Translations under genes and position numbers: made by a program
The notes under the pieces: model-generated
Seen by the model: the letters and a program-made list of their open reading frames with translations, nothing else
Databases searched by the model: none
Told to the model about the DNA's origin: nothing
From: Haloarcula laminariae
Lineage (GTDB): Archaea > Halobacteriota > Halobacteria > Halobacteriales > Haloarculaceae
Length of the DNA stretch: 64,000 nt
NCBI RefSeq assembly: GCF_025457605.1
Contig: NZ_JAMZFY010000001.1
Location: 310,001-374,000 of the forward strand
Reading direction: 5' to 3'
Shown: positions 24,183 through 31,779 of the stretch, piece by piece
Layout of the letters: each line of letters starts with the position of its first letter
Numbering within the stretch: the first letter of the stretch is position 1

Positions 24183-24818
24183 TCAGACGCCGTCGACCAG
24201 CCGTTCGAGCTGTGCCGGCGGCACCGCCCCGCGGGCGGCGTGGCCGTCGTAGGCGAACGTCGGAACGCCGGTGACGCCCTGTTGCTGGGCCCGCTGGAAC
24301 TGCTCGTGGACCGCCTGGCGGTGCGTCTCGTCGGCGAGTAGCTCACCGACGCGCTCGGAGTCGATGCCGACCGAGTCGGCGATGTCGGCCAGCACGTCGG
24401 CGTCCCCGATGTCGCGCCCGTCCCGCCAGAGCGCGTCGAGCACCGCCTCGTCGAAGGCCAGCCACGTCTCGTAGTCCTCGCTCTGTTTGAGCGCGTAGGA
24501 GACGATTTGCGCGGGCAGCGAGTCGATGTCCGTCGCCATGTCGAGGTCCATCTCCACGTCGTACTTCGCCTGCAGCCGGCGCACGCCCTCCTTGGCCTCC
24601 TCGAAGTACTCCTCGTCTTTCCCGGTGTCGACGCTGTGGTCGATGGTGCCGTCCGCGCGGCGCTGTCCGCTCCGGAGGTCGAACGGGCGCCAGTCTATCT
24701 CCAGTGGCTCCTCGCGCGTCTCCTGATACTGCTCTAGCGACGCCCGGCCGAGATAGCAGAACGGGCAGACGTAGTCCGAGTACACGGTTATCCGCTGGTT
24801 CGCTTGTTGTTCACTCAT
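24183..24818 (-). CDS. DsbA/FrnE-family thiol oxidoreductase
   Basis: This 211-residue protein is read from ATG 24818. It has a thioredoxin fold with helical insertion and active-site CPFC in SDYVCPFCYLGRASL near residues 15-28. A helical domain follows (DEAVLDALWRDGRDIGD), then cis-Pro GVTGVPTFAYDG. No signal peptide is seen, so it acts in the cytosol, as with FrnE/2-hydroxychromene-isomerase-like DsbA proteins. It catalyses disulfide exchange on unknown partners. Confidence 0.86.
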   Translation of the reverse strand: MSEQQANQRITVYSDYVCPFCYLGRASLEQYQETREEPLEIDWRPFDLRSGQRRADGTIDHSVDTGKDEEYFEEAKEGVRRLQAKYDVEMDLDMATDIDSLPAQIVSYALKQSEDYETWLAFDEAVLDALWRDGRDIGDADVLADIADSVGIDSERVGELLADETHRQAVHEQFQRAQQQGVTGVPTFAYDGHAARGAVPPAQLERLVDGV

Positions 24819-24893
24819 GGTTCCACTGTACCCGCCCGACCGGCAAGAACGGGCGTCGGTCGTGCGCGTGCAATGCACAGCCGCTCCGGCCCG

Positions 24894-25613
24894 TCACGCG
24901 TCCCGCAGGTGGCCGGCGACGGCGTCGAGGTGGGCCAGTCCGACGACCGCCACCACTTCGTCTGTCCCGCCGAGCGCCGCCAGCCGGTCGGCCATGTACC
25001 GCTCGCGGGCCGCCCGGCGGACGGCGGCCGCGGGCGGCGCGGCGAAGGTCCGCAGCATCGACCGGGCGGTGTCGGCCCGCCGACGCTCCTCCTCGGCCTG
25101 TCGCGCCGGGTCGTCCGTCCGGCCGGTGTCGTACGTGGTCGGCGGGTCGACGGCGAGCTGTACCGACGTCAGCGCCATCACGGCGGCCGCCGCCCGCCGT
25201 TTGACGGCCCGTGCCGTGACCGACCGGAGCCCTGCGGCCACCTTGCGGACGGTGTCTGCGCTGGCCCGCTCCGCGTACAGTTCGGCGGCGAGATAGCGCA
25301 GAAAGCCCGCCGAGGGGCCGTCGATACCCACGACGCGGTCGGTGTCGGCGGCCTGGACGGCGGCGCTCATCTCCCCGCCCAGCGTCGGTGGCGTCCGTTC
25401 GTCCGCCGCCTGGCGGACGGCGAGCGGCACCGCGAGCGGGGGCAGTTCGAGCGCGACCGCGTCGGGGTCGACCCCCTCGACCACGCTCCGGACTCGATAG
25501 ACGCTCGCGGGATGGTCGTGGAGGACGCCGACGAGGACGACGCCGCCGACGCGTTCGATGTGTGCCTCGCCGAGCCGCGGGTCGGCCGCCGTCCGCTCGG
25601 ACCGGGAGTTCAC
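24894..25613 (-). CDS. TraB/PrgY-like protein
   Basis: This 239-residue protein, with GTG start at 25613, has the N-terminal TraB motif VVLVGVLHDHPASVYRV (Gly-x-x-His in the family) and DPDAVALELPPLA (Pro-Asp-x-Val-x-x-Glu-Leu). C-terminally it has ERYMADRLAAL and VVAVVGLAHLDAVAGHL (Val-Gly-x-x-His). It has a shorter middle than typical haloarchaeal TraB proteins and lacks their C-terminal TM region. The family has a metalloprotease-like Tiki/TraB fold; archaeal substrates are unknown. Confidence 0.72.
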   Translation of the reverse strand: MNSRSERTAADPRLGEAHIERVGGVVLVGVLHDHPASVYRVRSVVEGVDPDAVALELPPLAVPLAVRQAADERTPPTLGGEMSAAVQAADTDRVVGIDGPSAGFLRYLAAELYAERASADTVRKVAAGLRSVTARAVKRRAAAAVMALTSVQLAVDPPTTYDTGRTDDPARQAEEERRRADTARSMLRTFAAPPAAAVRRAARERYMADRLAALGGTDEVVAVVGLAHLDAVAGHLRDA

Positions 25614-25737
25614 TGTTACCCGACACAGGGGGGAAGGGACGGATTACCCTTTCGGATAGTATTGCTTACCCAACAATACAGCGCCGCCGGTGCGTGCCGC
25701 ACCGCGATACGTCGGCCTTACCGACGTGTTGGTGTCC

Positions 25738-25748
25738 GTATAAGTTTA
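25738..25748 (+). promoter_or_regulatory. TATA box of the ferritin-like gene
   Basis: GTATAAGTTTA ends 24 bases before the ATG at 25772, the spacing of a leaderless haloarchaeal promoter. An inverted repeat GTATTG/CAATAC (25659-25664/25674-25679) about 60 bases further up may be an operator. Confidence 0.6.
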
Positions 25749-25771
25749 CGTGCGAGACGGCAAGCGCGTGT

Positions 25772-26227
25772 ATGGCGAACGACCGCGTCATCGAACTGCT
25801 GCGGAAGGCGTACAGCGACGAGATAGAGACCGTGATGAACTACCAGACGAACGCCATCGTCCTCGACGGCGTCCGCGCCGAGGAGATAAAAGAGAGCCTC
25901 CAGACCGACATCCAGGAGGAACTGGGCCACGCCGAGCTGCTGGGCCAGCGGCTGAAACAACTGGGCGCCCAGCCGCCGGGGTCGGCGGAGTTCGTCGCCC
26001 GGCAGGACTCGCTACAGCCCCCGGAGGAGTCGACCGACGTCATCTCGGTCATCGAGGGCGTCCTCGACGCCGAGGAGGACGCCATCGGGACCTATCGGGA
26101 CCTCATCGACGCGGCCGAGGACAACGACGACCCCGTCACAGAGGACATCGCCGTGACCATCCTCTCCGACGAGGAGGCCCACCGGACGGAGTTCCAGGGC
26201 TTCCGCAAGGAGTACCGCAGCGACTAG
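25772..26227 (+). CDS. Ferritin-like four-helix protein
   Basis: This 151-residue ferritin-like protein has helix 1 with SDEIETVMNYQ and helix 2 with DIQEELGHAELLGQRLKQLG (Glu-x-x-His). Helix 3 has VLDAEEDAIGTYRDLIDAAE and helix 4 ILSDEEAHRTEFQGF (Glu-x-x-His). These give the di-iron ligand pattern of rubrerythrin/bacterioferritin-type proteins. It probably oxidises or stores iron, or protects against peroxide. It is a monocistronic unit with its own leaderless promoter. Confidence 0.82.
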   Translation: MANDRVIELLRKAYSDEIETVMNYQTNAIVLDGVRAEEIKESLQTDIQEELGHAELLGQRLKQLGAQPPGSAEFVARQDSLQPPEESTDVISVIEGVLDAEEDAIGTYRDLIDAAEDNDDPVTEDIAVTILSDEEAHRTEFQGFRKEYRSD

Positions 26228-26298
26228 CGTGAGTAAGCCCGGCCTGGACCCGATTGCCGCAGCATAACAATAGCGCCGTCGGCCCGAGAGCCACTGCG

Positions 26299-26544
26299 AT
26301 GGCACAAACCCAACTCACCGAAGCGGACGAGGGGAAGAAGGTAGTTAACCACGACGGGGACGAGATAGGCGTCATCTCGGGCTTTCGGGGCGGACAGGCC
26401 TACGTCGACCCGGATTCCGGCATGACGGACAAGATAATGTCCTCGCTGGGGTGGAACGAGGTCGACGACGACGACTACGCGCTCAACCCCGACCAGGTCG
26501 CCGAAGTAACTGACGACGAGGTCCGCCTCACATCCGAGCTGTAA
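26299..26544 (+). CDS. PRC-barrel-like small protein
   Basis: This 81-residue acidic protein starts with LTEADEGKKVVNHDGDEIGV, a PRC-barrel beta-barrel opening. A second strand set AYVDPDSGMTDKIMSSLGW and the ending YALNPDQVAEV follow. PRC-barrel proteins bind RNA or protein partners; in haloarchaea many small members have no known function. It stands alone, convergent with thiD. Confidence 0.78.
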   Translation: MAQTQLTEADEGKKVVNHDGDEIGVISGFRGGQAYVDPDSGMTDKIMSSLGWNEVDDDDYALNPDQVAEVTDDEVRLTSEL

Positions 26545-26562
26545 CGTAACGGCCGGTCGGAC

Positions 26563-27900
26563 TTATTCGACCGCCGCCAGTATCGTCTCGACCCGCTCTG
26601 TCACCGTCGCCGCGCCGTCGGCGAGCACCAGCACCCGCCCCTCGACGCCGACCGCGCCGGGGTCGACGACGGCGACCGGCGAGCCGTCGACGCCCGCCAG
26701 CGCCGCCTCGACCCGCGCTTCGGGCGCGGCGTCCGGCTCGCGCTCGCCGGCGGCCACCGACGCGACGGGGCCGTCGAGCCCGTCCAGTGCGGCCTCGTCG
26801 TCGGGCAGCCGGCAGGTGACCGCGAACCGGCGGGCGGGGTCGCGCTCCCGCACTGCCAACAGGCTCCGGGCCAGCTCCGGCTCCGCGCCGAATCGGACGC
26901 CGTGGTTCGGCCGCGGGCCGGCCATCGTCAGCGTGATGCGCCCGTCGACTGCGGCGACCTCGTCGGGCCGCTCGGCGTGGGGGGTCGCGCCCGCGACGGC
27001 CATCCCCGACTGGGGGACCAGCGGGGCCAGTTTGTTCCCGGTCAGGGCCGCGACGACGCTCTCTACGGCCTCGCTCGTCGGCTCGCGGGTGGCGTCGTCC
27101 CGGAGCTCGACCGCGTGGTGGACCGCGCCGGGCCCCTCGCCCACGTCGAGGTTGTACCGCACTGCCCGCGAGAGGAGGTCGATGCCGCCGGCGACCGCCG
27201 TCTGCAGCCCGTCGCCGTGGGCCAGCCGGGTCGCGACGGCCGCCGAGAGCGTACAGCCCGAGCCGTGGGTCGCGTCGGTGTCGACCCGGTCGTGGCGGAG
27301 TTCGGTCGCCGCCCCGTCGGTCACCAGCACGTCCACCACCTCGTCGCCGGGGACGTGGCCTCCTTTGACGAGGGCGGCGTCGGCGCCCATCTCGACGAGG
27401 TCCCGCCCCGCCGCGGCCGCGCTGTCGGGGTCCGTTATCTCCCGCCCGGTCAGGACCTCGGCCTCGTCGGCGTTGGGCGTGACGAGCGCCGACTCAGCGA
27501 CCAGCGCCTCGTAGGCGTCCTCGGCCTCGGCGGCCAGGAGCCGGTCGCCCGACGCCGCGACCATCACCGGGTCGACGACCAGATTCGGGAGGTCGGCCGC
27601 CCGCTCGGCCACCAGGTCGATGACCTCGCCCGTCGCGAGCATCCCGGTCTTGACGGCGGCCACGCCGAAGTCGTCAAGCACGGCGTCCATCTGGGCCGCG
27701 ATGTCGTCGGTCGGCAGGAGATGGCTCCCCTGGACGCCCGTGGTGTTCTGTGCGGTGACGCTCGTGACGGCGCTGGTGCCGAAGGCCCCGCCGGCCTCGA
27801 TGGTCTTCAGGTCGGCCTGGATACCGGCCCCGCCGCCCGAGTCGCTCCCCGCGATGGTGAGGACGACCGGCGGCGTCACCGGTGACTCCGTCCGTTGCAT
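26563..27900 (-). CDS. thiD: HMP/HMP-P kinase fused to thiamine-phosphate synthase (ThiD-ThiN)
   Basis: This 445-residue bifunctional thiamine enzyme has a ThiD ribokinase-fold domain (about 1-270) with [19 protein letters not shown] at the start, [12 protein letters not shown] in the middle and the anion-hole [16 protein letters not shown] ThiN domain (about 280-445) follows, with [21 protein letters not shown] and RPNHGVRFG. It phosphorylates hydroxymethylpyrimidine and joins HMP-PP to thiazole phosphate to give thiamine phosphate. The start is ATG 27900. No TPP riboswitch was seen in the 175 bases upstream. Confidence 0.92.
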   Translation of the reverse strand: MQRTESPVTPPVVLTIAGSDSGGGAGIQADLKTIEAGGAFGTSAVTSVTAQNTTGVQGSHLLPTDDIAAQMDAVLDDFGVAAVKTGMLATGEVIDLVAERAADLPNLVVDPVMVAASGDRLLAAEAEDAYEALVAESALVTPNADEAEVLTGREITDPDSAAAAGRDLVEMGADAALVKGGHVPGDEVVDVLVTDGAATELRHDRVDTDATHGSGCTLSAAVATRLAHGDGLQTAVAGGIDLLSRAVRYNLDVGEGPGAVHHAVELRDDATREPTSEAVESVVAALTGNKLAPLVPQSGMAVAGATPHAERPDEVAAVDGRITLTMAGPRPNHGVRFGAEPELARSLLAVRERDPARRFAVTCRLPDDEAALDGLDGPVASVAAGEREPDAAPEARVEAALAGVDGSPVAVVDPGAVGVEGRVLVLADGAATVTERVETILAAVE

Positions 27901-28039
27901 AAGCGGGGGCTCGCCCGGCGGCCCCAAAGGGATGCCGACTCCCGCGTCCCGCCGCTGGAGCCGGCTTCGCCCGCAGACACCGGCGACACCCGACCCGTCC
28001 TAGTATGCTAATAATACTACATACGACACCCGGACAAGG

Positions 28040-28048
28040 CTTATATGG
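28040..28048 (+). promoter_or_regulatory. TATA box of a small gene
   Basis: CTTATATGG ends 28 bases before the ATG at 28076, fitting a leaderless transcript. Confidence 0.55.
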
Positions 28049-28075
28049 TAGAACTCCCCATGCAACACCTACACA

Positions 28076-28240
28076 ATGGCATCGGCCCCAAGCAACACGC
28101 AGCAAGCAGACGAGCAGTACGGCGCTTTCACGACCGGCGACGGCGATGTCGTCGTCTACGACACGGACAACCCCGAGGCGTGGCTCCAGTCCGACTACGC
28201 CGTCGAGGTAGGGCCCGCATCAGAGCGGACAAGCGCCTAG
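28076..28240 (+). CDS. DUF7331-like 54-residue protein
   Basis: This short gene has its own TATA at leaderless spacing. The product is acidic and has DGDVVVYDTDNPEAWLQSDY, matching the haloarchaeal DUF7331 pattern (two short strands, then a Trp-containing NP-x-AW segment). Function is unknown. Host-like codon use and the promoter support the call. Confidence 0.72.
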   Translation: MASAPSNTQQADEQYGAFTTGDGDVVVYDTDNPEAWLQSDYAVEVGPASERTSA

Positions 28241-28339
28241 TTCTTCCCCCGCTCGCCGCCGCGATTCGAACTGACAGAGGCGTCACTCGCGTCCGAGCCG
28301 GCGCGGGGCTGACGGCCCGCCCGGACGCGCGGTCGCGCC

Positions 28340-29359
28340 CTACTCCAGCTTTCCGAGATACTCCTCGAAGGTCCCCCAGAAGGGGTCCACGCCGGGGTGA
28401 GCCGTGGGCTCGCCGTCGACGACCAGCCCGGAGCCCTCGACGACATCCCCCGCGTCGGCCGCCGGAATCCCCTCCGATTCGAGCGCGGCGAGGACGTCGT
28501 CGACGCCCTCGGGCTCGACCGCCGCGAGCAGCGTCCCCTCGCTGATGGATATCCACGGGTCGATGTCGAAGAACTCACAGGCCGCCCGGACACCGGGCTG
28601 GACCGGTACCCGGTCGGTCTCCAGTTCGATACCGACGCCGGCCGCCCGCGCCATCTCGTAGAGCCCGCCGTAGATACCGCACTCGGTCGCGTCGTGCATC
28701 GCCGTCACCGGTCCCGCGGCGGCCGCCGTCAGGGCGTCCCTGACGGGGCTCATGTCGTAGAAGCGGTCGGTCGCGTCGGCGACGGTCGCGGCGTCCAGCT
28801 GTTCGGCCATGAGCGACTCGAACTGGATAGACAGCAGCCCCGTCGCCTCGATAGCCGGCCCCTTCGTGACGACGATGCGGTCACCGACGCTCGCGCCGTC
28901 GGGGCGAACGAGGTCGTCGAACTCGCCCACGGAGACCGCCGTCGCGCCGCCGACCATCGGGTAGTTACAGCCGGCGTACCGCCCGGTGTGGCCGGTGACG
29001 ACCGACACGCCCAGCTCGCGGGCCTCCTCGTCGAAGGTCTCCCACACCGTCCGGAACTCCTCGTTCGTTATCTCCGGGGGGAGGTTGAAGTCGACGGACA
29101 GATGCGTCGGCGGGAGGCCGGAGACGGCCACGTCGCTCATCAGGATGTGGAAGGCGAACCAGGCGGCCCGCTCGAACCCCAGCGACGGCATCAGGAAGAC
29201 CGGGTCGCTGGCCATCGCGACGGCCCGCTCGCCGATGTCGATAACGCCGAAGTCGACGCCGTGCTGTGGGCCGAGCGTCACGTCGTCGCGGTTCGCCCCC
29301 AGGCTCGGGTAGATGTACTCGTCGAAGAAGTCGCGGTCGACCTTGCCGAGTTCGGGCAT
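28340..29359 (-). CDS. AIR synthase/HypE-like protein
   Basis: This 339-residue protein is read from ATG 29359; the frame is open upstream to 29413 without a family-like sequence. It has the PurM/HypE two-domain fold: an N-terminal beta domain with DFGVIDIGERAVAMASDPV and the helix FHILMSDVAVSGLPPTH, then TGHTGRYAGCNYPMVGGAT. The C-terminal domain has VTAMHDATECGIYGGLYEM and ISISEGTLLAAV. Archaeal AIR-synthase-related proteins of this type use ATP on unknown substrates. No other hydrogenase maturation gene is nearby, so a HypE function is unlikely. Confidence 0.82.
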   Translation of the reverse strand: MPELGKVDRDFFDEYIYPSLGANRDDVTLGPQHGVDFGVIDIGERAVAMASDPVFLMPSLGFERAAWFAFHILMSDVAVSGLPPTHLSVDFNLPPEITNEEFRTVWETFDEEARELGVSVVTGHTGRYAGCNYPMVGGATAVSVGEFDDLVRPDGASVGDRIVVTKGPAIEATGLLSIQFESLMAEQLDAATVADATDRFYDMSPVRDALTAAAAGPVTAMHDATECGIYGGLYEMARAAGVGIELETDRVPVQPGVRAACEFFDIDPWISISEGTLLAAVEPEGVDDVLAALESEGIPAADAGDVVEGSGLVVDGEPTAHPGVDPFWGTFEEYLGKLE

Positions 29360-29469
29360 ACTCGGTGGTATTCTTCCGTGGTACAAAGCCGTGACTATGG
29401 CGCCCGCTCGCACCAGAAATTACTACAAGCTAACACTTTTTCCGTGTCCACGCGCTAGCGTGTACGCAG

Positions 29470-29568
29470 ATGCCAACCCACGACTTCCCGGAGCGAGACG
29501 ACGAGGAAGAGCGTGCGCCCGCCCCCGAGCGCATCATCGACCGAATCATCAACGGCCGTCTGGCGTAG
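29470..29568 (+). CDS. Possible 32-residue acidic microprotein
   Basis: ATG at 29470, stop at 29566-29568. The product MPTHDFPERDDEEERAPAPE continues into a short helix, IIDRIINGRLA. The A/T-rich stretch TTTTTC at about 29437-29442 could be part of a core promoter. Codon bias fits, but length gives little proof; no family recognised. Confidence 0.4.
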   Translation: MPTHDFPERDDEEERAPAPERIIDRIINGRLA

Positions 29569-29592
29569 TGAGGTCCCGACGGCTCTCGCTTT

Positions 29593-31656
29593 TTATCGCC
29601 GTCGCGCCAGCAGCGCCAGCACGGCCGCCAGCGCGGCGACTGGAGCGGTAAAGCCCGGTCCGCTCCCCCCGCTCGTTCCCGCCGGTCCATCGGTCGGTGT
29701 GGTGACGGTCACTGTCACCGGGGTCGCCGACCCCGCGCCGACCCGCCGCTCCCCGGCCGTCGGCAGCTCGATATCGGCCGACAGCTCGGTCGTCGCCCCC
29801 GGCGCCAGGGCGACCGCCCGCTCGGCGACCGGCTCGCCGTCCCGCGTGAACGTGACGGTGCCGTTCGCGGGGACCGCCGCGTCGTTTCGCACCGTCGCCG
29901 TGACCCGGACGCTCTCGCCCGCCCGCACCCGTTCGCTGTCCACGCGCACGCCGCTGACCGTCGGCTCGGCCGGCTCCTCGACGACGACCGTGGTTGTCTC
30001 CCCGCCCACGCCCAGCGTGTACTCGCCGGGCCGGTCGAACGTGTGCGAGAGCGGGACCGTCCGTTCGCCCCCCGCGTCCAACTGGCCCGACGCCGACGCG
30101 ACGGCGCGCCCGTCGACGGTCAGCGTGGCGTTGTACGCGCCCGCCTCGCCGCCGGTGTTCTCGACGACCGCGTCGACCGTCAGCCGCTCGCCGGTCGCCA
30201 GCCGGACCGGCGTCGACAGGGTGTCGTTCCGGTAGGGACCGCTCGCCCGGTAGCCGTCCGCCCCCGACGGGAGCCCGTAGCGCATCTGTGCCGGCACCGT
30301 TCCGAACAGCCGCGAGTGGGTCCGCTGGTTCCACATCGAGAGCGGCTCGCTGGTCTCGGATAGCTCGGCGGCCGTCGCCCGGGGCTCGGCCCCGCCCGCG
30401 GCCTCGACGGCCTCGAGGAACGCCGTCTGTGTCACCGGTTGCTGACCCTCGTTCAGTTCGCGCATCACCCGCTGGAGCGTCGCGGACTGGTTCGTCCCCT
30501 CCCGCAGCGCCAGGTCGAGCCGTCCCGCCGCCAGCGCGCCCTTGACGTAGTTGGCGTTGGCCGCCCACGTCGACGGCGACGAGAGCACCACGTCGTCGTA
30601 GGTCGAGCGCTCGCCGCGGGCGAGTTCGCGCTCGAACGCCTCGAAGTCGATACGCCCCTGTTCGAGCGTCAGCCCGGCGGCGTAGTACTGGGCGGTCGCC
30701 TCGGTGAGCCACCGCGTCTCGCTCGTCGTCCGGAACGCCTGCCGCGTGTGGACGTACTCGTGGAGCCAGACGTTGGCCGGCTCGCCCAGCCGCTCGAAGT
30801 CCCGAACCCAGAACTCGGCGTCGCCCGTGGCCAGCCCCCGCACCCCCCACTCGACCCGGTCGGTCGGCGCCGCGAACCCGACGACCGTCTCGTCGCGGTT
30901 GCCGACCTGCAGGGACCGCGAGGCGTTGGTCAGGGAGTCCAGGATGGACTCGGGGGACTCGCTCAGCTCCGCCGCCTCTGGGACGACCAGCCGGAACGTC
31001 TGTCCGTTCTGTGTCCGCTCGACGGTCCGAACGTCGCCGAGGAACACGATGCGGTCGCCCGTCGCCCCGGGCCCGTCCGTTCGCGCCCGGCGGTCCACGC
31101 CCGGCTGGGACCCGGAGTAACTGTACCGGCTGGACGTCCGGAACTGCCGGATAAGCGCCCACTCGCCGGTGTCGGCAAAGAGGTACTGGCCGCCGGCCGC
31201 CTCGGGCCCGGTCTTGCTGGTCGTCTCGTTGGGATTGTATCGGAGCGTGATACTCGGTCGCGCCGTCGACTCGTCCCAGTCGTAGGTCGTGTCGTTGACC
31301 CGGTCGAACCCGTCGGTGTCGGTGACGGTCCCGTCGTCGACGAGGAACGTCCGCAGCGACCCGACCCGGTCGGGGAGCTCGTAGGTAATCGTCACCCGCA
31401 CCGACCCCGGCCGGTCGGGCGTCAGCGCGTAGCTGCCGGTCCGGACGATGTCGCCGTCGACCCCCGTCGCGTTGGCCGCCGCAAGCGAGCCACCCGTCGT
31501 CGGCGCGGCCGATTCGGACAGGGCTGTCTGCCCGGCCGGCTCGGCGGCCGACGCGGTCGAGACGGCCGCCCCGCCGGCGACGGCGCTCCCGGCCATCGAT
31601 ACGACGAGAAGCAGTGTCCACGCTCCGGCGACCCACCCGCGCTCGGTCCTGCGCAT
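29593..31656 (-). CDS. Secreted M1/M61-like peptidase with CARDB domain and PGF-CTERM anchor
   Basis: This 687-residue protein is read from ATG 31656. A signal peptide (about 1-33) and a long beta-rich N-terminal region precede a gluzincin peptidase core. The zinc site is NVWLHEYVHTRQAF (HExxH) with the third ligand in WLTEATAQYYA. Helical domain, CARDB-like adhesion repeats (about 490-640), a Thr/Gly/Ser linker and the sorting signal GPGFTAPVAALAAVLALLAR (PGF-CTERM) follow. Archaeosortase should cleave that signal and attach the protein to the membrane lipid. It probably is a cell-surface aminopeptidase. Divergent from the second mutS. Confidence 0.82.
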   Translation of the reverse strand: MRRTERGWVAGAWTLLLVVSMAGSAVAGGAAVSTASAAEPAGQTALSESAAPTTGGSLAAANATGVDGDIVRTGSYALTPDRPGSVRVTITYELPDRVGSLRTFLVDDGTVTDTDGFDRVNDTTYDWDESTARPSITLRYNPNETTSKTGPEAAGGQYLFADTGEWALIRQFRTSSRYSYSGSQPGVDRRARTDGPGATGDRIVFLGDVRTVERTQNGQTFRLVVPEAAELSESPESILDSLTNASRSLQVGNRDETVVGFAAPTDRVEWGVRGLATGDAEFWVRDFERLGEPANVWLHEYVHTRQAFRTTSETRWLTEATAQYYAAGLTLEQGRIDFEAFERELARGERSTYDDVVLSSPSTWAANANYVKGALAAGRLDLALREGTNQSATLQRVMRELNEGQQPVTQTAFLEAVEAAGGAEPRATAAELSETSEPLSMWNQRTHSRLFGTVPAQMRYGLPSGADGYRASGPYRNDTLSTPVRLATGERLTVDAVVENTGGEAGAYNATLTVDGRAVASASGQLDAGGERTVPLSHTFDRPGEYTLGVGGETTTVVVEEPAEPTVSGVRVDSERVRAGESVRVTATVRNDAAVPANGTVTFTRDGEPVAERAVALAPGATTELSADIELPTAGERRVGAGSATPVTVTVTTPTDGPAGTSGGSGPGFTAPVAALAAVLALLARRR

Positions 31657-31779
31657 TACGCACGGCTTACCGGTCGCGCGTAATATACCTGATTGCCGAG
31701 ATCCGCTGGCGACAGCCGTCCGGTCTGCGCCCGTCCGGCACCCGCAATCCTTACGCCGGGCAGACTCACACGGACGGGT

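Noticed and set aside
27901-28075. TPP riboswitch upstream of thiD
   Set aside because: No sequence resembling the conserved TPP-binding core was found in the leader on the minus strand.
28340-29359. HypE hydrogenase maturation factor
   Set aside because: The fold is shared, but there are no other hyp or hydrogenase genes and no typical C-terminal Cys motif of HypE, so only an AIR-synthase-like call is justified.
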